Positions 17,361 to 27,548 are shown, numbered from the stretch's first letter. The stretch: 64,000 bases of DNA from Prosthecobacter debontii (GCA_945869675.1 CAMBPS010000002.1:25658-89657), one strand, 5' to 3'. The notes: generated by a model not told the origin, from the sequence alone. Numbers and translations are program-made.

Positions 17361-20300
17361 TTACGGACTAAAAGCCCACTCTGGGGCATTGAGCATAGCC
17401 CAAAGGATGTCTTCAAGGCGTTGCCGCCACTCGGAATGCAGCCGGTCGGTAGGAGGGTCGCCAGCACGAGCAGCAGATTCTTGAGCCATGCGCACGGTAG
17501 TAGCCTCGGAGTCGAGGTGGTTGGACCAACTAACATACTTCTCGCGCGAGCGCGTGGATTCGAGAGATGCGACCTGAGATGGCTGATTGAGGCGTGAGTT
17601 AAAGCCTGCGCTGAGGTGCTTCGTATAAAGTTCTTTTTCTTCAGCACTGGGATGGCGAGTGAGGAGTTTGAGGAAGAGTTGATCGATGAACTGATCAACG
17701 GATTGTTTTTTCAAAGCAAGCTGCGTGACGCCGTGGTCGGCGCTGAGTCGCGTGAGCCAGATGCCGACAGTGCCATTACTGAGGATAGCGGGCTGGAGGA
17801 CGTTGGGATCAGCGTCTCGTTTACTTGTGGGATCTTGCCGGGAGCCGCGCCAACCAAAGGCGGCCAGCACGTCAGTGACGGCCTGAATGCGTGGCAGATT
17901 GAGGCTGGGGCGGTCGCGTTCATTGCTGGTGCTGGTGAGCATCCAGCTGCGGTGCGGTTTACCGAGATGAATGGCGTTTTTGAGGTCGCGGGTGTTATCG
18001 ATGTCGAGGCAGACTTCTTCGGTACGGAAAGGTTTGCCGGTGGCCGCAAAGAGACTGTCCACGATTTGCTCAGCGTAGAGTCGGCGGGGGGCAGGGCTGG
18101 TGTAGAGTGGACTGGTTTCTTTCAGGGTGGAATCCGTGGCGCGCTGATAAGCAGCAGAATTCAAAATGATTCGGGCAAGTTTTTTCACATCGTAACCACC
18201 ACGCACGAATTCGCGTCCGAGCCATCTGAGTAGTTCAGGATGCGTGGCCTTACCCTTCTCCCAATCATCGACAGGATCGACAATGCCACGACCCATAAAG
18301 CGTGACCAAATGCGATTGGCCATGACCTGGGCAAAACGCTCGTTTTGCGGCGCAGTGATCATAGTAGCGAGCTGGTCGCGCGTGTCCTTAGGATCGACAG
18401 CGAGAGCTGCAGCGCTTTCATCACAGAACTCTGCGAAGGGCCATTTGGGTTGTACTTTGGTGCCGGGCTTTAGCGTGACCTGAATGAGTGGCTTACGGCC
18501 TGCAGCGATGATCTTGTCGGTTGAAACCGTGCTGGTGATTGGCAACTCAATCTCCTTGGCCCCGAGCATGGCGGCTAGGTTAAACAAATCTTCCTGCATC
18601 GACTTGTTCGTCGGCGAGTCATGACAGCGGGCGCACTTCATTTCCACACCAAGAAACGCAGCACTGACGATCGTACCTTTCGCAGCCATGGGCACGTCGT
18701 TTTGTGAGGCGGTGCCAAAGCCCGCAGGGCCGCCAAGTCGCTCACTACCCTTTTGTCTCAGCAATTCAGTGACAAAAAGATCCATAGGTTTGTTATCCTG
18801 AAGAGACTCGTAAAGCCACCAGCGGAAGGGTCCGGTATTGTTGAGTGTCGGATTGAGGATGTTTGGATTTTCGGCCAGCACATCCTGCCAATAGCCCATC
18901 CAATGATCAGCCCAGCGTGGGTCGGCAAGCAGGTTGTCGATCACCGCTTTGCGATCATGATTTTTCTGGAACGTTCCAATCTCCTCCAGCGTTGGAGGCA
19001 CACCGACCGTATCAAGATACACTCGGCGCAAAAAGGTGAGGTCGTCCGCTAGCTGGGTCAGTGTGAGGTGATCCGCTTTGATTTCAGGCCAGTTAGCACC
19101 TTCTTCGATCCATTTCGTCAATGTGGCGATCTGATCTTTCGTGAGGCGTTCGCCCTTGGGGGGCATTCTGTCGTCTTCATCTTCGGAGTGAATGCGAGCA
19201 AGAATGGAACTTTCGCTTGGATTGCCAGGTGTAATGCCCGCACCGTCGCTTTTGCCACCTTTGAGGGCATCGGTAAGGGCATCAAGTTTTAGTCCACCTT
19301 TGGCCTTGGCTCCGCGATGGCATTCGATGCATTTGGCCTCAAAAAGCGGCTGTACCTCTTTGAAAAAATCGATGCTGCCTTGATGGGCGGCCTGATTGGA
19401 AACAGTGGCGATCCGTGCAGCAATAAAACGATCAATCTCATTACCTTCGGGGAAGCCTTGAGGCAATTCGGGCACCTGGCTTTCTTTAGACTTGGCCAGC
19501 CACTGCTTAGCGGCATCGCGTCGCTTCGACCAGTAACCCTCATACTTAGTCCGCATCGTGGCGCGGGCTTTGGCATTCACCGCTTCATAATGCTTACGGC
19601 GCTCTGCCTCGTAAACAGCCAAGCCTTGATCATGATAAGGAACATCGCGCTTCCCAGGTGAAAGCAGCTTCCATGAATCGCTACCTTCGGGCGACCAAGC
19701 GACCACGGTTTCACCGAGTTCAGGGCGGCGCACACTTTTTCCAGCGAAACTACCCACCACTGTTTCTAAGACGATGAATTGCGGCTTGCCGGTTCCCGTG
19801 ATCTCGCACCAGGCCTCACGGTTTCCTGGTGGAACAAAGCGAAAGTCTGATCCAAGATTTAGATAGTCTTTCTGATCGGACACAAGGTGATGACCATCGC
19901 TATCGTTCGGTGGAAAAGGCGTGTTAAGCACGGACTTGCCGTCGAGAAAGAGATTCGTAGCCCCACGAGCACGCAAGAGTAAGCGGTGCTTGCCTTTCGG
20001 AAAGGTCACGCTTGCGGCGGCGCGCAGCAGAAAAGGTATGTGGCGCTCCCCCCGAACCCCAGTATCGACGTATTTTTGAGGCACCTCAAGGAAGCCGAAA
20101 ACATCTTCCAAATAGCTCTCTGCTACCTTCGGCGGCTCACTGGGCCAAGCATTCGATTCAGGCATGCCTTCTTCAGCGATTTGGACGAGCACACGGCCAG
20201 TGGGAACCTCCTTTTGAGCAATGGGCGGTGGTGGTGAGACAAACTGGTAGCGTGATTTCAGAACCTCCGCATCGATCTTACCACGATAGATCGCCACATC

Positions 20301-20978
20301 GTCCAACCAACCACTCAGCGCATGAGAGGCACCTAGGGTAGAGCCATTGCCGATCATGAGTGCGTCCCCATCAGTCACAGGTGCCCGATCCGTCGCACCA
20401 CCCATATCCCAAGTGCCGTCGGTTTCGCGACCATCGATGTAACCTTTGATGCTCTTTGATTTGCCAAAGGTATACGTTACCGCGATGTGATGCCAGCCTC
20501 CGCCAACCATCCGATCCTTAGACCACCAGCGATGCCAATCCCCTTTTCTATCCGGCGCATTGGCGCTGTGAAATAGAAAACCAATTTGGCCATTCTGAAG
20601 CCGCAACGCGTAATTCTGATTATTCGCTCCTAACTCCTTCGTTCCTAGCCGCCCTTTGCCGAGAATGTAAGGCGTGCCTGTCAAATCGGCCAGTTTCACC
20701 CAGGCCTCAAGGGTGATGGTCTCATTCAACCCGAAGCGTAGTTCGTGGCTATCTGCAATCTTGAGTGGCGTCTTCACGTCAAAACGGCGTGCGGTATTGG
20801 TCTGCGAAAAACCAGGGTAAGTCGGCGCACGTGGTCCTGCTTCTTTGGCATCTTCGAAGTGCCACTGCATCAGCGGCACGATCTTGACCTTTTCGGGGAT
20901 ATCAAGACCCCCAGAGTCGCTTTGGGCCATGGCGACGGCAGGCAAAAGGAGAGTGCAGAGAAAAGCAGAACGTGTCAT
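17361..20978 (-). CDS. LamG + cytochrome c + DUF1549/DUF1553 exported protein
   Basis: The protein has 1205 aa from the ATG at 20978, which puts the signal peptide TRSAFLCTLLLPAVAMAQS at the N-terminus. A LamG/concanavalin-like domain is at about 60-215 (TITLEAWVKL, GGWHHIAVTYTFG, SGWLDDVAIYRG). A PSCyt-type haem site, CIECHRGAKAKGG, is near residue 550. DUF1549 follows with LRRVYLDTVGVPPTLEEI and LLADPRWADHWMGYWQDVL. A second CxxCH (MKCARCHDSPT) is near 780, and DUF1553 occupies the C-terminus (NRIWSRFMGRGIVDPVDDW). Such proteins are periplasmic c-type cytochromes of unknown function in Planctomycetota and Verrucomicrobiota, usually next to a DUF1501 gene. None is adjacent here. Confidence 0.9.
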   Translation of the reverse strand: MTRSAFLCTLLLPAVAMAQSDSGGLDIPEKVKIVPLMQWHFEDAKEAGPRAPTYPGFSQTNTARRFDVKTPLKIADSHELRFGLNETITLEAWVKLADLTGTPYILGKGRLGTKELGANNQNYALRLQNGQIGFLFHSANAPDRKGDWHRWWSKDRMVGGGWHHIAVTYTFGKSKSIKGYIDGRETDGTWDMGGATDRAPVTDGDALMIGNGSTLGASHALSGWLDDVAIYRGKIDAEVLKSRYQFVSPPPPIAQKEVPTGRVLVQIAEEGMPESNAWPSEPPKVAESYLEDVFGFLEVPQKYVDTGVRGERHIPFLLRAAASVTFPKGKHRLLLRARGATNLFLDGKSVLNTPFPPNDSDGHHLVSDQKDYLNLGSDFRFVPPGNREAWCEITGTGKPQFIVLETVVGSFAGKSVRRPELGETVVAWSPEGSDSWKLLSPGKRDVPYHDQGLAVYEAERRKHYEAVNAKARATMRTKYEGYWSKRRDAAKQWLAKSKESQVPELPQGFPEGNEIDRFIAARIATVSNQAAHQGSIDFFKEVQPLFEAKCIECHRGAKAKGGLKLDALTDALKGGKSDGAGITPGNPSESSILARIHSEDEDDRMPPKGERLTKDQIATLTKWIEEGANWPEIKADHLTLTQLADDLTFLRRVYLDTVGVPPTLEEIGTFQKNHDRKAVIDNLLADPRWADHWMGYWQDVLAENPNILNPTLNNTGPFRWWLYESLQDNKPMDLFVTELLRQKGSERLGGPAGFGTASQNDVPMAAKGTIVSAAFLGVEMKCARCHDSPTNKSMQEDLFNLAAMLGAKEIELPITSTVSTDKIIAAGRKPLIQVTLKPGTKVQPKWPFAEFCDESAAALAVDPKDTRDQLATMITAPQNERFAQVMANRIWSRFMGRGIVDPVDDWEKGKATHPELLRWLGREFVRGGYDVKKLARIILNSAAYQRATDSTLKETSPLYTSPAPRRLYAEQIVDSLFAATGKPFRTEEVCLDIDNTRDLKNAIHLGKPHRSWMLTSTSNERDRPSLNLPRIQAVTDVLAAFGWRGSRQDPTSKRDADPNVLQPAILSNGTVGIWLTRLSADHGVTQLALKKQSVDQFIDQLFLKLLTRHPSAEEKELYTKHLSAGFNSRLNQPSQVASLESTRSREKYVSWSNHLDSEATTVRMAQESAARAGDPPTDRLHSEWRQRLEDILWAMLNAPEWAFSP

Positions 20979-21250
20979 TCTGTTAATAACGGTGATTTGA
21001 GGCATCTTTCAGCACTAAGCTCACCCCACTTTCGTGAGGGAGAAAATGGGCCTGACTATGATAAAGCGGCAGCTTGTAACCAGATGACCTTGAGATAATT
21101 CCAGCCTTTGAACGTTCAACTGACTGCAAATTGATGACGAATTTGGCGAGAAGACTCTTGGCAAGACCAACGACGGTGATTAGCCCCCGCACCAAGAATG
21201 ATCGTGCAGCGCCATTGCCTTTATTCAGGTTGATGTCATGATAAACGCTC

Positions 21251-22057
21251 ATGAACTTTCCTTTTGGAATTTTGTCCATCTCCGGACGTTGGTTTCTCGA
21301 TTTCCTTGCCTATCTCGGGGAGCTAGGCGCGCTCACTGGCGAGTTGGTCGAGTCGATCAAATTGGGTGCCGTCCGCGGGCGACTGATGCTGCAACAAATT
21401 GTCACCATCGGCTATGGATCACAGGCCGTCGTGATCGTGACAGGGGCTTTTACAGGCGCTGTTTTCACAGCGCAGTCTTATTTTAAATTCAAAGATTTCG
21501 GCATCGAATCTTCGGTCGGGGGAATCGTCAGTGTCTCTCTCTTTCGCGAATTAGGACCTGTTCTGGCGGGTTTGATGGTGACCGGCCGTGTCGGGGCCTC
21601 CATGGCGGCGGAGATTGGCACCATGAAAGTCAGTGAGCAGATTGATGCCCTGCGAGTGATGGGAGCACACCCCGTGGATTATCTGGTGCTGCCACGTTTT
21701 TTAGCGATGCTCATTTCTATGCCCCTACTCATTTCGGAGTGCATTGCTTTCGGACTGGCGGCTTCCTTCATAGTCGGGACAGGGATTTTTAATATTCCCT
21801 ACGCTTGGTATTGGAAGCATGTGGTCGATCATACAGCCTTAGAGGATGTTAGTTTTAGCATGATTAAAGGCTTCGTTTTTGGCATCCTCATCGTCCTGAT
21901 TTCCTGTCATCAGGGACTCATTGCCAACAATGGCGCCGTGGGTGTGGGACTCGGCACGACACGTGCCGTCGTTTATTCTTCTTTGTCGCTTCTAGTTTGT
22001 AACTTTTTCCTGACTTTCCTCCTGAACTACTTCTTCCCGCTTGGCAGCGCGTTGTGA
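21251..22057 (+). CDS. mlaE: MlaE-type ABC lipid transporter permease
   Basis: The protein has 268 aa with five or six hydrophobic segments. The family region VSLFRELGPVLAGLMVTGRVGASMAAEIGTMKVSEQIDALRVMG is intact (about residues 96-140). This contains the conserved EIGTM..EQIDAL motif of the MlaE permeases, which couples to the ATPase. MlaFED complexes move phospholipids between the inner and outer membranes. It begins a three-gene operon with mlaF (10-bp gap) and mlaD (6-bp gap). No mlaC or mlaB gene follows. Confidence 0.95.
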   Translation: MNFPFGILSISGRWFLDFLAYLGELGALTGELVESIKLGAVRGRLMLQQIVTIGYGSQAVVIVTGAFTGAVFTAQSYFKFKDFGIESSVGGIVSVSLFRELGPVLAGLMVTGRVGASMAAEIGTMKVSEQIDALRVMGAHPVDYLVLPRFLAMLISMPLLISECIAFGLAASFIVGTGIFNIPYAWYWKHVVDHTALEDVSFSMIKGFVFGILIVLISCHQGLIANNGAVGVGLGTTRAVVYSSLSLLVCNFFLTFLLNYFFPLGSAL

Positions 22058-22066
22058 TCTGAGACC

Positions 22067-22831
22067 ATGGCCACCCTTTCATACGAAGAACCTTTCATCC
22101 GCATCACAGGACTCAAAAAGAGCTTCGGTGAACAAAAAACGCTACAAGGTGTGGATCTGGACATCTATCACGGTGAGACGTTGGTGCTGATCGGTCCGAG
22201 TGGTGAAGGAAAAAGCGTGCTTTTGAAACACATCATTGGCCTGCTAAACCCCGATGATGGCAAAGTCGAGTTAGAAGGAACCGACCTCAGTCACATGAAG
22301 GAGCGCGAGCTGCTAAAGATGCGTCGGCGCATGGGCTACCTATTTCAAAACGCAGCTCTTTTTGACAGTCTAACGGTCGCCCAAAACGTGGCCTTTCCAT
22401 TACTCGAAGCCGGCCTTCGAAACCGAGCCGAAATCTATAAGCGGGTGCAAGAGGCCCTGGAACTCGTTGAACTGGGTGAGCACAAAGACAAAATGCCCGT
22501 CAATCTTTCTGGTGGCATGAGAAAGCGCGTCGGCATCGCCCGCGCCATTATTGGCAAGCCTGACTGCGTTCTTTACGATGAGCCGACTGCGGGCCTAGAC
22601 CCCATCGTCACGGACGTCATCGATCTCATGATTCAGCGACTGCAAAAGCGATTCCAAGTCACCAGCATCGTCATTACGCATGACATGGGTAGCGTCTTCA
22701 AAATTGCAGATCGGGTGGCCATGTTAAAAAACGGTGTCATTTATTTCATCGGCACTCCTGATGAGATGAAACAATCTCCTGATCCTGAAATTCAAAACTT
22801 CATCGCAGGCCGCTCCGGCATGTGTGCCTAA
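22067..22831 (+). CDS. mlaF: MlaF-type ABC transporter ATP-binding protein
   Basis: The protein has 254 aa. Walker A is GPSGEGKSVLLKH (about residues 43-55) and the Q-loop is YLFQNAALFDSLTV. The signature LSGGMRKRVGIARAI is followed by Walker B VLYDEPTAGLDP and the switch histidine in VITHDM. The LSGGMRKR form and the AALFDSLTV Q-loop are typical of the MCE-associated MlaF subgroup. It powers lipid transport by the permease encoded just upstream. The gene is 6 bp from the downstream mlaD, consistent with a single mRNA. Confidence 0.96.
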   Translation: MATLSYEEPFIRITGLKKSFGEQKTLQGVDLDIYHGETLVLIGPSGEGKSVLLKHIIGLLNPDDGKVELEGTDLSHMKERELLKMRRRMGYLFQNAALFDSLTVAQNVAFPLLEAGLRNRAEIYKRVQEALELVELGEHKDKMPVNLSGGMRKRVGIARAIIGKPDCVLYDEPTAGLDPIVTDVIDLMIQRLQKRFQVTSIVITHDMGSVFKIADRVAMLKNGVIYFIGTPDEMKQSPDPEIQNFIAGRSGMCA

Positions 22832-22837
22832 ATCCCT

Positions 22838-23902
22838 ATGAATTCTCATCGTAAAACTGATATCCTCGTCGGCATGTTCCTCTTTGTAGGATTACTGCTG
22901 CTAGCTGCGCTTATTCTACAATTCGGCAGCTTACGCAGTTATTTCCGAGATTCCTATGTTCTGAAAGTAGCCTTCCCCAAAGCCTCTGGCATCAAAGAAG
23001 GGTCTCCCGTGTACCTCGGCGGATCTAAAGTTGGTAAAGTCCTATATCACCCGCGTCTGAATGACACCTATTCAGGCGTCATCATTGATTTGGAAATCTT
23101 TGATAGCGTGCAAATTCCCATGGAATCTGCCATCGCCATCGGCTCAGACGGCCTTATGGGAGATGCTATGATCGAGATCCAACCCTCTGAAAAAGAGGCC
23201 AAAGAGTTCGTGCCTCATGATTACAAAAAAATCATCAAAGGCCAAGCCGGAGGTGGCCTTTCAGATCTACAAACACAGGCCGAGCAAGTGGGTAAAAAAG
23301 TCGATCTCGTGCTGGATGACGTGCGCACAGCCCTAGTGGACATCAAGGGGGCTATGGCAAAGATCAACCAAGGCGCGCTCTCCGATGCCACGATCAATGA
23401 CTTCAAACAAAGCATGGAGCACCTGAACAAAACCATGACTCGTGTGGACGATAAAGTGCTCGGCGAAGACAATGCCAATAACCTTAAGGCCGCACTCGCC
23501 GATTTAAAAGACGCATCTGCCAGCTTCAAATCCAGTGCTAAAAACGTCGAAGAATCCACCAAGCGCCTTGGGCCTATGTTTGATAAGCTCGACCCCGCCA
23601 TTGGCAAAGTGGACAAGGTGATGACCACGGCAGATGACTCCCTGCAATCCATCAAAAAAACTGCTGACAGCTTTGCCATTGCCGCCAAAAACATCACCAC
23701 AGGCAAAGGCCTGCTGGGCGCACTCACCAATGACGCCGAACTTAAAACCGAGTTCAAAGATCTAATCTCCAACCTCAAGCGCAATGGCGTGATCTTTTAC
23801 AAAAACAGCGCCGACAAAGAACGCAGTGAATCGACTCCGAGCCATGCATCTCTAGAGCCTGCTGCGTCAGCCACAGGCTTAAAACCCATCTTTGGTCGTT
23901 AA
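22838..23902 (+). CDS. mlaD: MlaD/MCE-domain substrate-binding protein
   Basis: The protein has 354 aa. One N-terminal membrane anchor (ILVGMFLFVGLLLLAALILQFG) is followed by an MCE domain (VLKVAFPKASGIKEGSPVYLGGSKVGKV, about residues 43-130). A long, mostly helical C-terminal part (about 150-310) is rich in Lys, Asp and Ala with many ADL/MTTADDS repeats, and can form the helical barrel through which lipids pass. The length is greater than E. coli MlaD (about 180 aa), closer to plant TGD2 or PqiB-like forms with an extended helix. It is the lipid-binding partner of the MlaEF genes upstream. Confidence 0.93.
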   Translation: MNSHRKTDILVGMFLFVGLLLLAALILQFGSLRSYFRDSYVLKVAFPKASGIKEGSPVYLGGSKVGKVLYHPRLNDTYSGVIIDLEIFDSVQIPMESAIAIGSDGLMGDAMIEIQPSEKEAKEFVPHDYKKIIKGQAGGGLSDLQTQAEQVGKKVDLVLDDVRTALVDIKGAMAKINQGALSDATINDFKQSMEHLNKTMTRVDDKVLGEDNANNLKAALADLKDASASFKSSAKNVEESTKRLGPMFDKLDPAIGKVDKVMTTADDSLQSIKKTADSFAIAAKNITTGKGLLGALTNDAELKTEFKDLISNLKRNGVIFYKNSADKERSESTPSHASLEPAASATGLKPIFGR

Positions 23903-23963
23903 CTTTGCTGACTCGGCTTGGCATAAGCTGAGCCGAATGGCGCAGGAGTCTAGAAGGAAGGAT

Positions 23964-25133
23964 TCACTTCTTCTTATCCCATTCGTTGGCTTTCACGACT
24001 TCAGCGATCGTTGCTTTGAGTGCGAAGTCATCCGGCAGAACTTTGAACTTGATGAGGTAATCCATGGCTTTGAGAAAGGTCAGGGCATCACCCTTTCGTG
24101 ACTCCAGCTTTTCTTTGGGCGTATCTTTTAGATGGTCGATGAATTGACGCGCCGCCGCGAGACCAGACTCACGCGCTGCTGGGTCATCGGCATAACAGAG
24201 GCTTTCTAGCAAGCGGTACATCTTAGCATTTCCCTCGAGTTTCGCTGCATCTTGTCGGAGGTCTTTCGCAATCTCACGGCGCTTTGCCGCTACAGCAGCT
24301 TCGCTCATGCGGCTGTATTCGCCACCTTCACTCGCTCGTTTGGGCAGGGGACGGTACCAGATATTGCGATAGCGAACTGGATTGCCATGATCCTGAAGTT
24401 TCAGCGGGCCTTTCTCTGGGAAGGCACGGGATTTTGACCGTGATTTATGTCCACCACCACCTTCAAGAGGTGTGTGATCTTGCGTGAGAACACCATTCAC
24501 AAAAACCGTGATATAGCCAGGATCGATCTCCTGCCCATCCTTGAACAATGGACGCCGAAAGACAATGTCGTAAGTCTGCCATTCACCCGGAGCGTGCAGG
24601 GCATTGACCAGTGGTGGATTGATGCCGTAGATGGACGAAGCAAAGCCATCGGCATAAGTTGGGTTCTTATAATTATCCAGCACCTGCACTTCCACTTGCC
24701 CCATCAGGAAAACACCGCTGTTACCGCGCCCCTGGCTATTGCCTTCCACCTTACTCGGCGCACTCCATTCGAGGTGAAGTTGGCAGTCAGCGAACTCTTC
24801 CTTGCTGCGAATGTAACCACTGCCTGGCACGCATTGCAAAACGCCCTCTTTCACTTCCCATTGGGTCGGTTCAGCAGGCTTCTTGTCTGCTTGCCATTTT
24901 TCAATCTCTTCAGCCTTACCTCCAAACAAAATAATGGCGTCAGAGGGTGGATTCCCGGGCCTTTCCTGAGAACTGAAAGTCCCTGGCTCGACCCGCATTG
25001 GCTGAGGCCGATTCATGTCATGAATCGCCCAGGGATGCGTGGCATCCGGTGCATCCCCGTAAAAACCACCTTCGGCCAAAGCCGCTGAGGTGAGAAAAGT
25101 CAGTGCAAAAGTGTGAAGCGTGAATGAAGTCAT
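23964..25133 (-). CDS. DUF1080 (3-keto-disaccharide hydrolase domain) secreted protein
   Basis: The protein has 389 aa from the ATG at 25133; 27 further codons are open upstream, but this start gives the signal peptide TSFTLHTFALTFLTSAALA. The DUF1080 beta-jelly roll spans about residues 60-275. Its typical elements are AIILFGGK, WEVKEGVLQCVPGSGYIRSKEEFADCQLHLEW, GNSGVFLMGQVEVQVLDNY and the closing RYRNIWYRPL. A helical tail of about 110 residues follows. DUF1080 proteins bind or cleave carbohydrates (3-keto-glycoside hydrolysis is known for some). It is convergent with mlaD and its substrate is unknown. Confidence 0.88.
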   Translation of the reverse strand: MTSFTLHTFALTFLTSAALAEGGFYGDAPDATHPWAIHDMNRPQPMRVEPGTFSSQERPGNPPSDAIILFGGKAEEIEKWQADKKPAEPTQWEVKEGVLQCVPGSGYIRSKEEFADCQLHLEWSAPSKVEGNSQGRGNSGVFLMGQVEVQVLDNYKNPTYADGFASSIYGINPPLVNALHAPGEWQTYDIVFRRPLFKDGQEIDPGYITVFVNGVLTQDHTPLEGGGGHKSRSKSRAFPEKGPLKLQDHGNPVRYRNIWYRPLPKRASEGGEYSRMSEAAVAAKRREIAKDLRQDAAKLEGNAKMYRLLESLCYADDPAARESGLAAARQFIDHLKDTPKEKLESRKGDALTFLKAMDYLIKFKVLPDDFALKATIAEVVKANEWDKKK

Positions 25134-25417
25134 GGCAGATTTGAAGAATAGACTCAAAAGCATCTGGGGCAATGATCCTTTCATTAAGTCCAAAGCTGAG
25201 ACAGAGCGCAACACGTTAGGTCTGGCACGGAGACGTTAGATCCAGAACGAACTGACTGTTGGTCCGACTCGAAATGTTTGAGCCCGCACCGGGCGTCGTC
25301 AATGCATGGGTAAGCTTGGTTTAGGATGAGGTGACAGGCTGATCGTCCAAGGACGAATGGGAGCACTGACTGAGCTTAGCCCAGTGGAGGATGGCTGAGT
25401 CAGCCAGCAGAGCAAGG

Positions 25418-27418
25418 TCAAGGCGCCAGCACGCACTTTTGGATGCCTACTTCTCCTTCAAAGGCAATGAAATTGAGTTGCGCCTTTTTCTCCGCCAAAA
25501 GGGCATGTTGGGCCTTCAACGTGATCCCGGCGAATTCGACGATGAGTTCGTTCCCTTTGAACGTGAGGCGTAATGTCTGCCACTCGCTCGATTTGAACTT
25601 CACGCGTTGTTTGCCGAGCTGAATCGTTTCTTGATCCTTCGTGAGAGGATTGATGGCAATGTCGAGATTCGCATGCGAGAGCACCACGCGGTAGCTTTGT
25701 TTGTTTTCAACCGTGTGAATGCGCAGCGAGTGACGATCTGCTTCGCCAAGGCGGAGTTGGAATTCGAGCACCCCATCGGTGAACGACGTGGGGCCCGTTA
25801 GGGTGGCACCTTTGCTATCAGACTTACCAAACATGGCTCCATCGCGTGCGGTCCATCCTTTGCCTTTGAAGGTCGTGAGATCGACGTGCTCTGCGTTGGC
25901 GAGCGGCGGCAGCTCGGCAAAGGCAGGTTTCGGCTTCAGGCCAGCCGGAGGCAGTTCACGACTGTAACCGCCGTCGCGGTAGCGATTGAGTAGGGCTTCC
26001 AACTCTTTCACCAAGACCGGTAGCTGCGCGCTGAGTTCGTTCCCTTCGGCAATGTCGGCTTTCAGGTCATAGAGCTGGGGTTTGAACTGAACAGCATGTG
26101 CTTTTTTCGCCGCAGGTTTCACGTCATCCGCAGGAATACCTTCAATCCATTTGTAGCCGCCTTTGCGAATGGCAAAATTACCATCGGCACTGTGGACGAT
26201 CACGTCGGGACGCAACGGGCCTTCGTAGGTTTGGCCAAACCAAGCTTTGGAGACATCGTGGCTATCCTCGGCACCATCGCTGGCTTTGGGCAAAGCGGCA
26301 GCCGTGATGCTGGCAATGCTGGCAAGGGTATCAACAAGGCTGATCGTCTCATCGCAGACTGTGCCCGCTGGAACATGGCCAGGCCAACGCACAAGGTATG
26401 GCACACGGAAGCCGCCTTCCCACACATCATGCTTGCCACCACGAAACGGCCCTACGGGCTTCAATCCGGCCTTCTGAGCATCGGTTTGCACTAGGTTGGC
26501 ATTCTCCGGTTTGTTCACGCCGCCGTTGTCGCTGCTGAAGAGCACCAGCGTGTTGTCTGCCAAGCCTTGTTTGTCTAGCGCAGCAAGCACGCGGCCCACA
26601 CTAAGGTCCAGATCACCGATGAAGTCGCAGAACGGTCCACCTTTGCTTTTACCTGCCGTGGCCTTCGATGGCGTGATCGGGTTATGCACGGCAACTGGCG
26701 TGAAATAGACAAAAAAAGGCTTGTCATTTTTTTGCTGGCGAATCCAGGTCACCAGCTTGTCGGTCAGCGTTTCCATCACATTTTCGTCCACACGTTTCGG
26801 AGCATTCAATTCGAGCGTTTTGGTCGGTTTCCCCTTCTGCTGGCCGATCGTGAAATATGGCGGACTCGGCGAGGTAGGGCTGTTCTTGTTCAGGCCATAG
26901 ACCCAATGATCTTCGACATAGACACCACTGAGATCGCCGTGATTCGCAGGCACACCAAAGTGATAATCAAAGCCAATCTCCAGCGGCCCAGGCTTCAGCT
27001 CCTTCGTGTAATCACACTTCTCCGCCGTACCATAGCCGAGATGCCATTTGCCGACTGCTGCGCAGTTGTAGCCCTGTTGTTTCAGCATCGAGGCCACGGT
27101 GATCCGCGTCGTCTCGATGTGTAGCGGAGCGGTGGTACCCAGCACCTCACTGATCAACGATGTACGCCAGCAGTAGCGCCCCGTCATCAGCGCATAACGC
27201 GTTGGCGAGCAGACGGACGAGGTCGTATTCGCATCCGTAAAGCGGCGACCTTCCTTCGCGAGGCGGTCGATATTCGGCGTGCTGACCAACTCAGGATTCG
27301 CCCCGTAGCAGCCCACACTGCCCCAGCCGAGGTCATCACTGAGGATCACGATGACGTTCGGCTTCACCGCGTAGAGCGAAGGACAAAAAGCGAGGAAAAA
27401 GAGAATGAGGCGGTGCAT
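25418..27418 (-). CDS. Secreted sulfatase with C-terminal jelly-roll domain
   Basis: The protein has 666 aa from the ATG at 27418, which gives the signal peptide HRLILFFLAFCPSLYA. The sulfatase fold begins NVIVILSDDLGWGSVG, with metal aspartates D28 and D29. The formylglycine site is CSPTR (residues 70-74), so the anaerobic or aerobic maturase must convert Cys70. GKWHLGYG and SSDNGG are further active-site motifs. After about residue 500 there is an extra DUF1080-like domain (LEFQLRLGEADRHSLRIH to LTFKGNELIVEFAG), probably carbohydrate-binding. It likely desulfates a polysaccharide in the periplasm or outside the cell. Confidence 0.93.
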   Translation of the reverse strand: MHRLILFFLAFCPSLYAVKPNVIVILSDDLGWGSVGCYGANPELVSTPNIDRLAKEGRRFTDANTTSSVCSPTRYALMTGRYCWRTSLISEVLGTTAPLHIETTRITVASMLKQQGYNCAAVGKWHLGYGTAEKCDYTKELKPGPLEIGFDYHFGVPANHGDLSGVYVEDHWVYGLNKNSPTSPSPPYFTIGQQKGKPTKTLELNAPKRVDENVMETLTDKLVTWIRQQKNDKPFFVYFTPVAVHNPITPSKATAGKSKGGPFCDFIGDLDLSVGRVLAALDKQGLADNTLVLFSSDNGGVNKPENANLVQTDAQKAGLKPVGPFRGGKHDVWEGGFRVPYLVRWPGHVPAGTVCDETISLVDTLASIASITAAALPKASDGAEDSHDVSKAWFGQTYEGPLRPDVIVHSADGNFAIRKGGYKWIEGIPADDVKPAAKKAHAVQFKPQLYDLKADIAEGNELSAQLPVLVKELEALLNRYRDGGYSRELPPAGLKPKPAFAELPPLANAEHVDLTTFKGKGWTARDGAMFGKSDSKGATLTGPTSFTDGVLEFQLRLGEADRHSLRIHTVENKQSYRVVLSHANLDIAINPLTKDQETIQLGKQRVKFKSSEWQTLRLTFKGNELIVEFAGITLKAQHALLAEKKAQLNFIAFEGEVGIQKCVLAP

Positions 27419-27493
27419 GGGGCCTCTTAAACGCAGCAATTGAAACAGATTTTCATTCCGTTGAGCCAAAACTTTTTAAAGCATGGACAACCT

Positions 27494-27513
27494 AAAGTAG
27501 GGTTACACCCCAT
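27494..27513 (+). promoter_or_regulatory. Dyad element upstream of csbD
   Basis: The core is GTAGGGTTACACCCCAT with the dyad GGGT-TAC-ACCC (27500-27510). The dyad ends 39 nt before the csbD ATG. It matches 18 of 20 bases of the element at 28044-28063, which has the same spacing from the BON gene start. It is an operator or promoter candidate. Confidence 0.55.
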
Positions 27514-27548
27514 GGTTCTGCTGAAAAAATCAAGCAACCGTGTGACCT

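Noticed and set aside
23913..23936. A terminator between mlaD and the DUF1080 gene
   Set aside because: TCGGCT/AGCCGA is only a 6-bp stem with a 12-nt loop and no T-run, so support is too weak.
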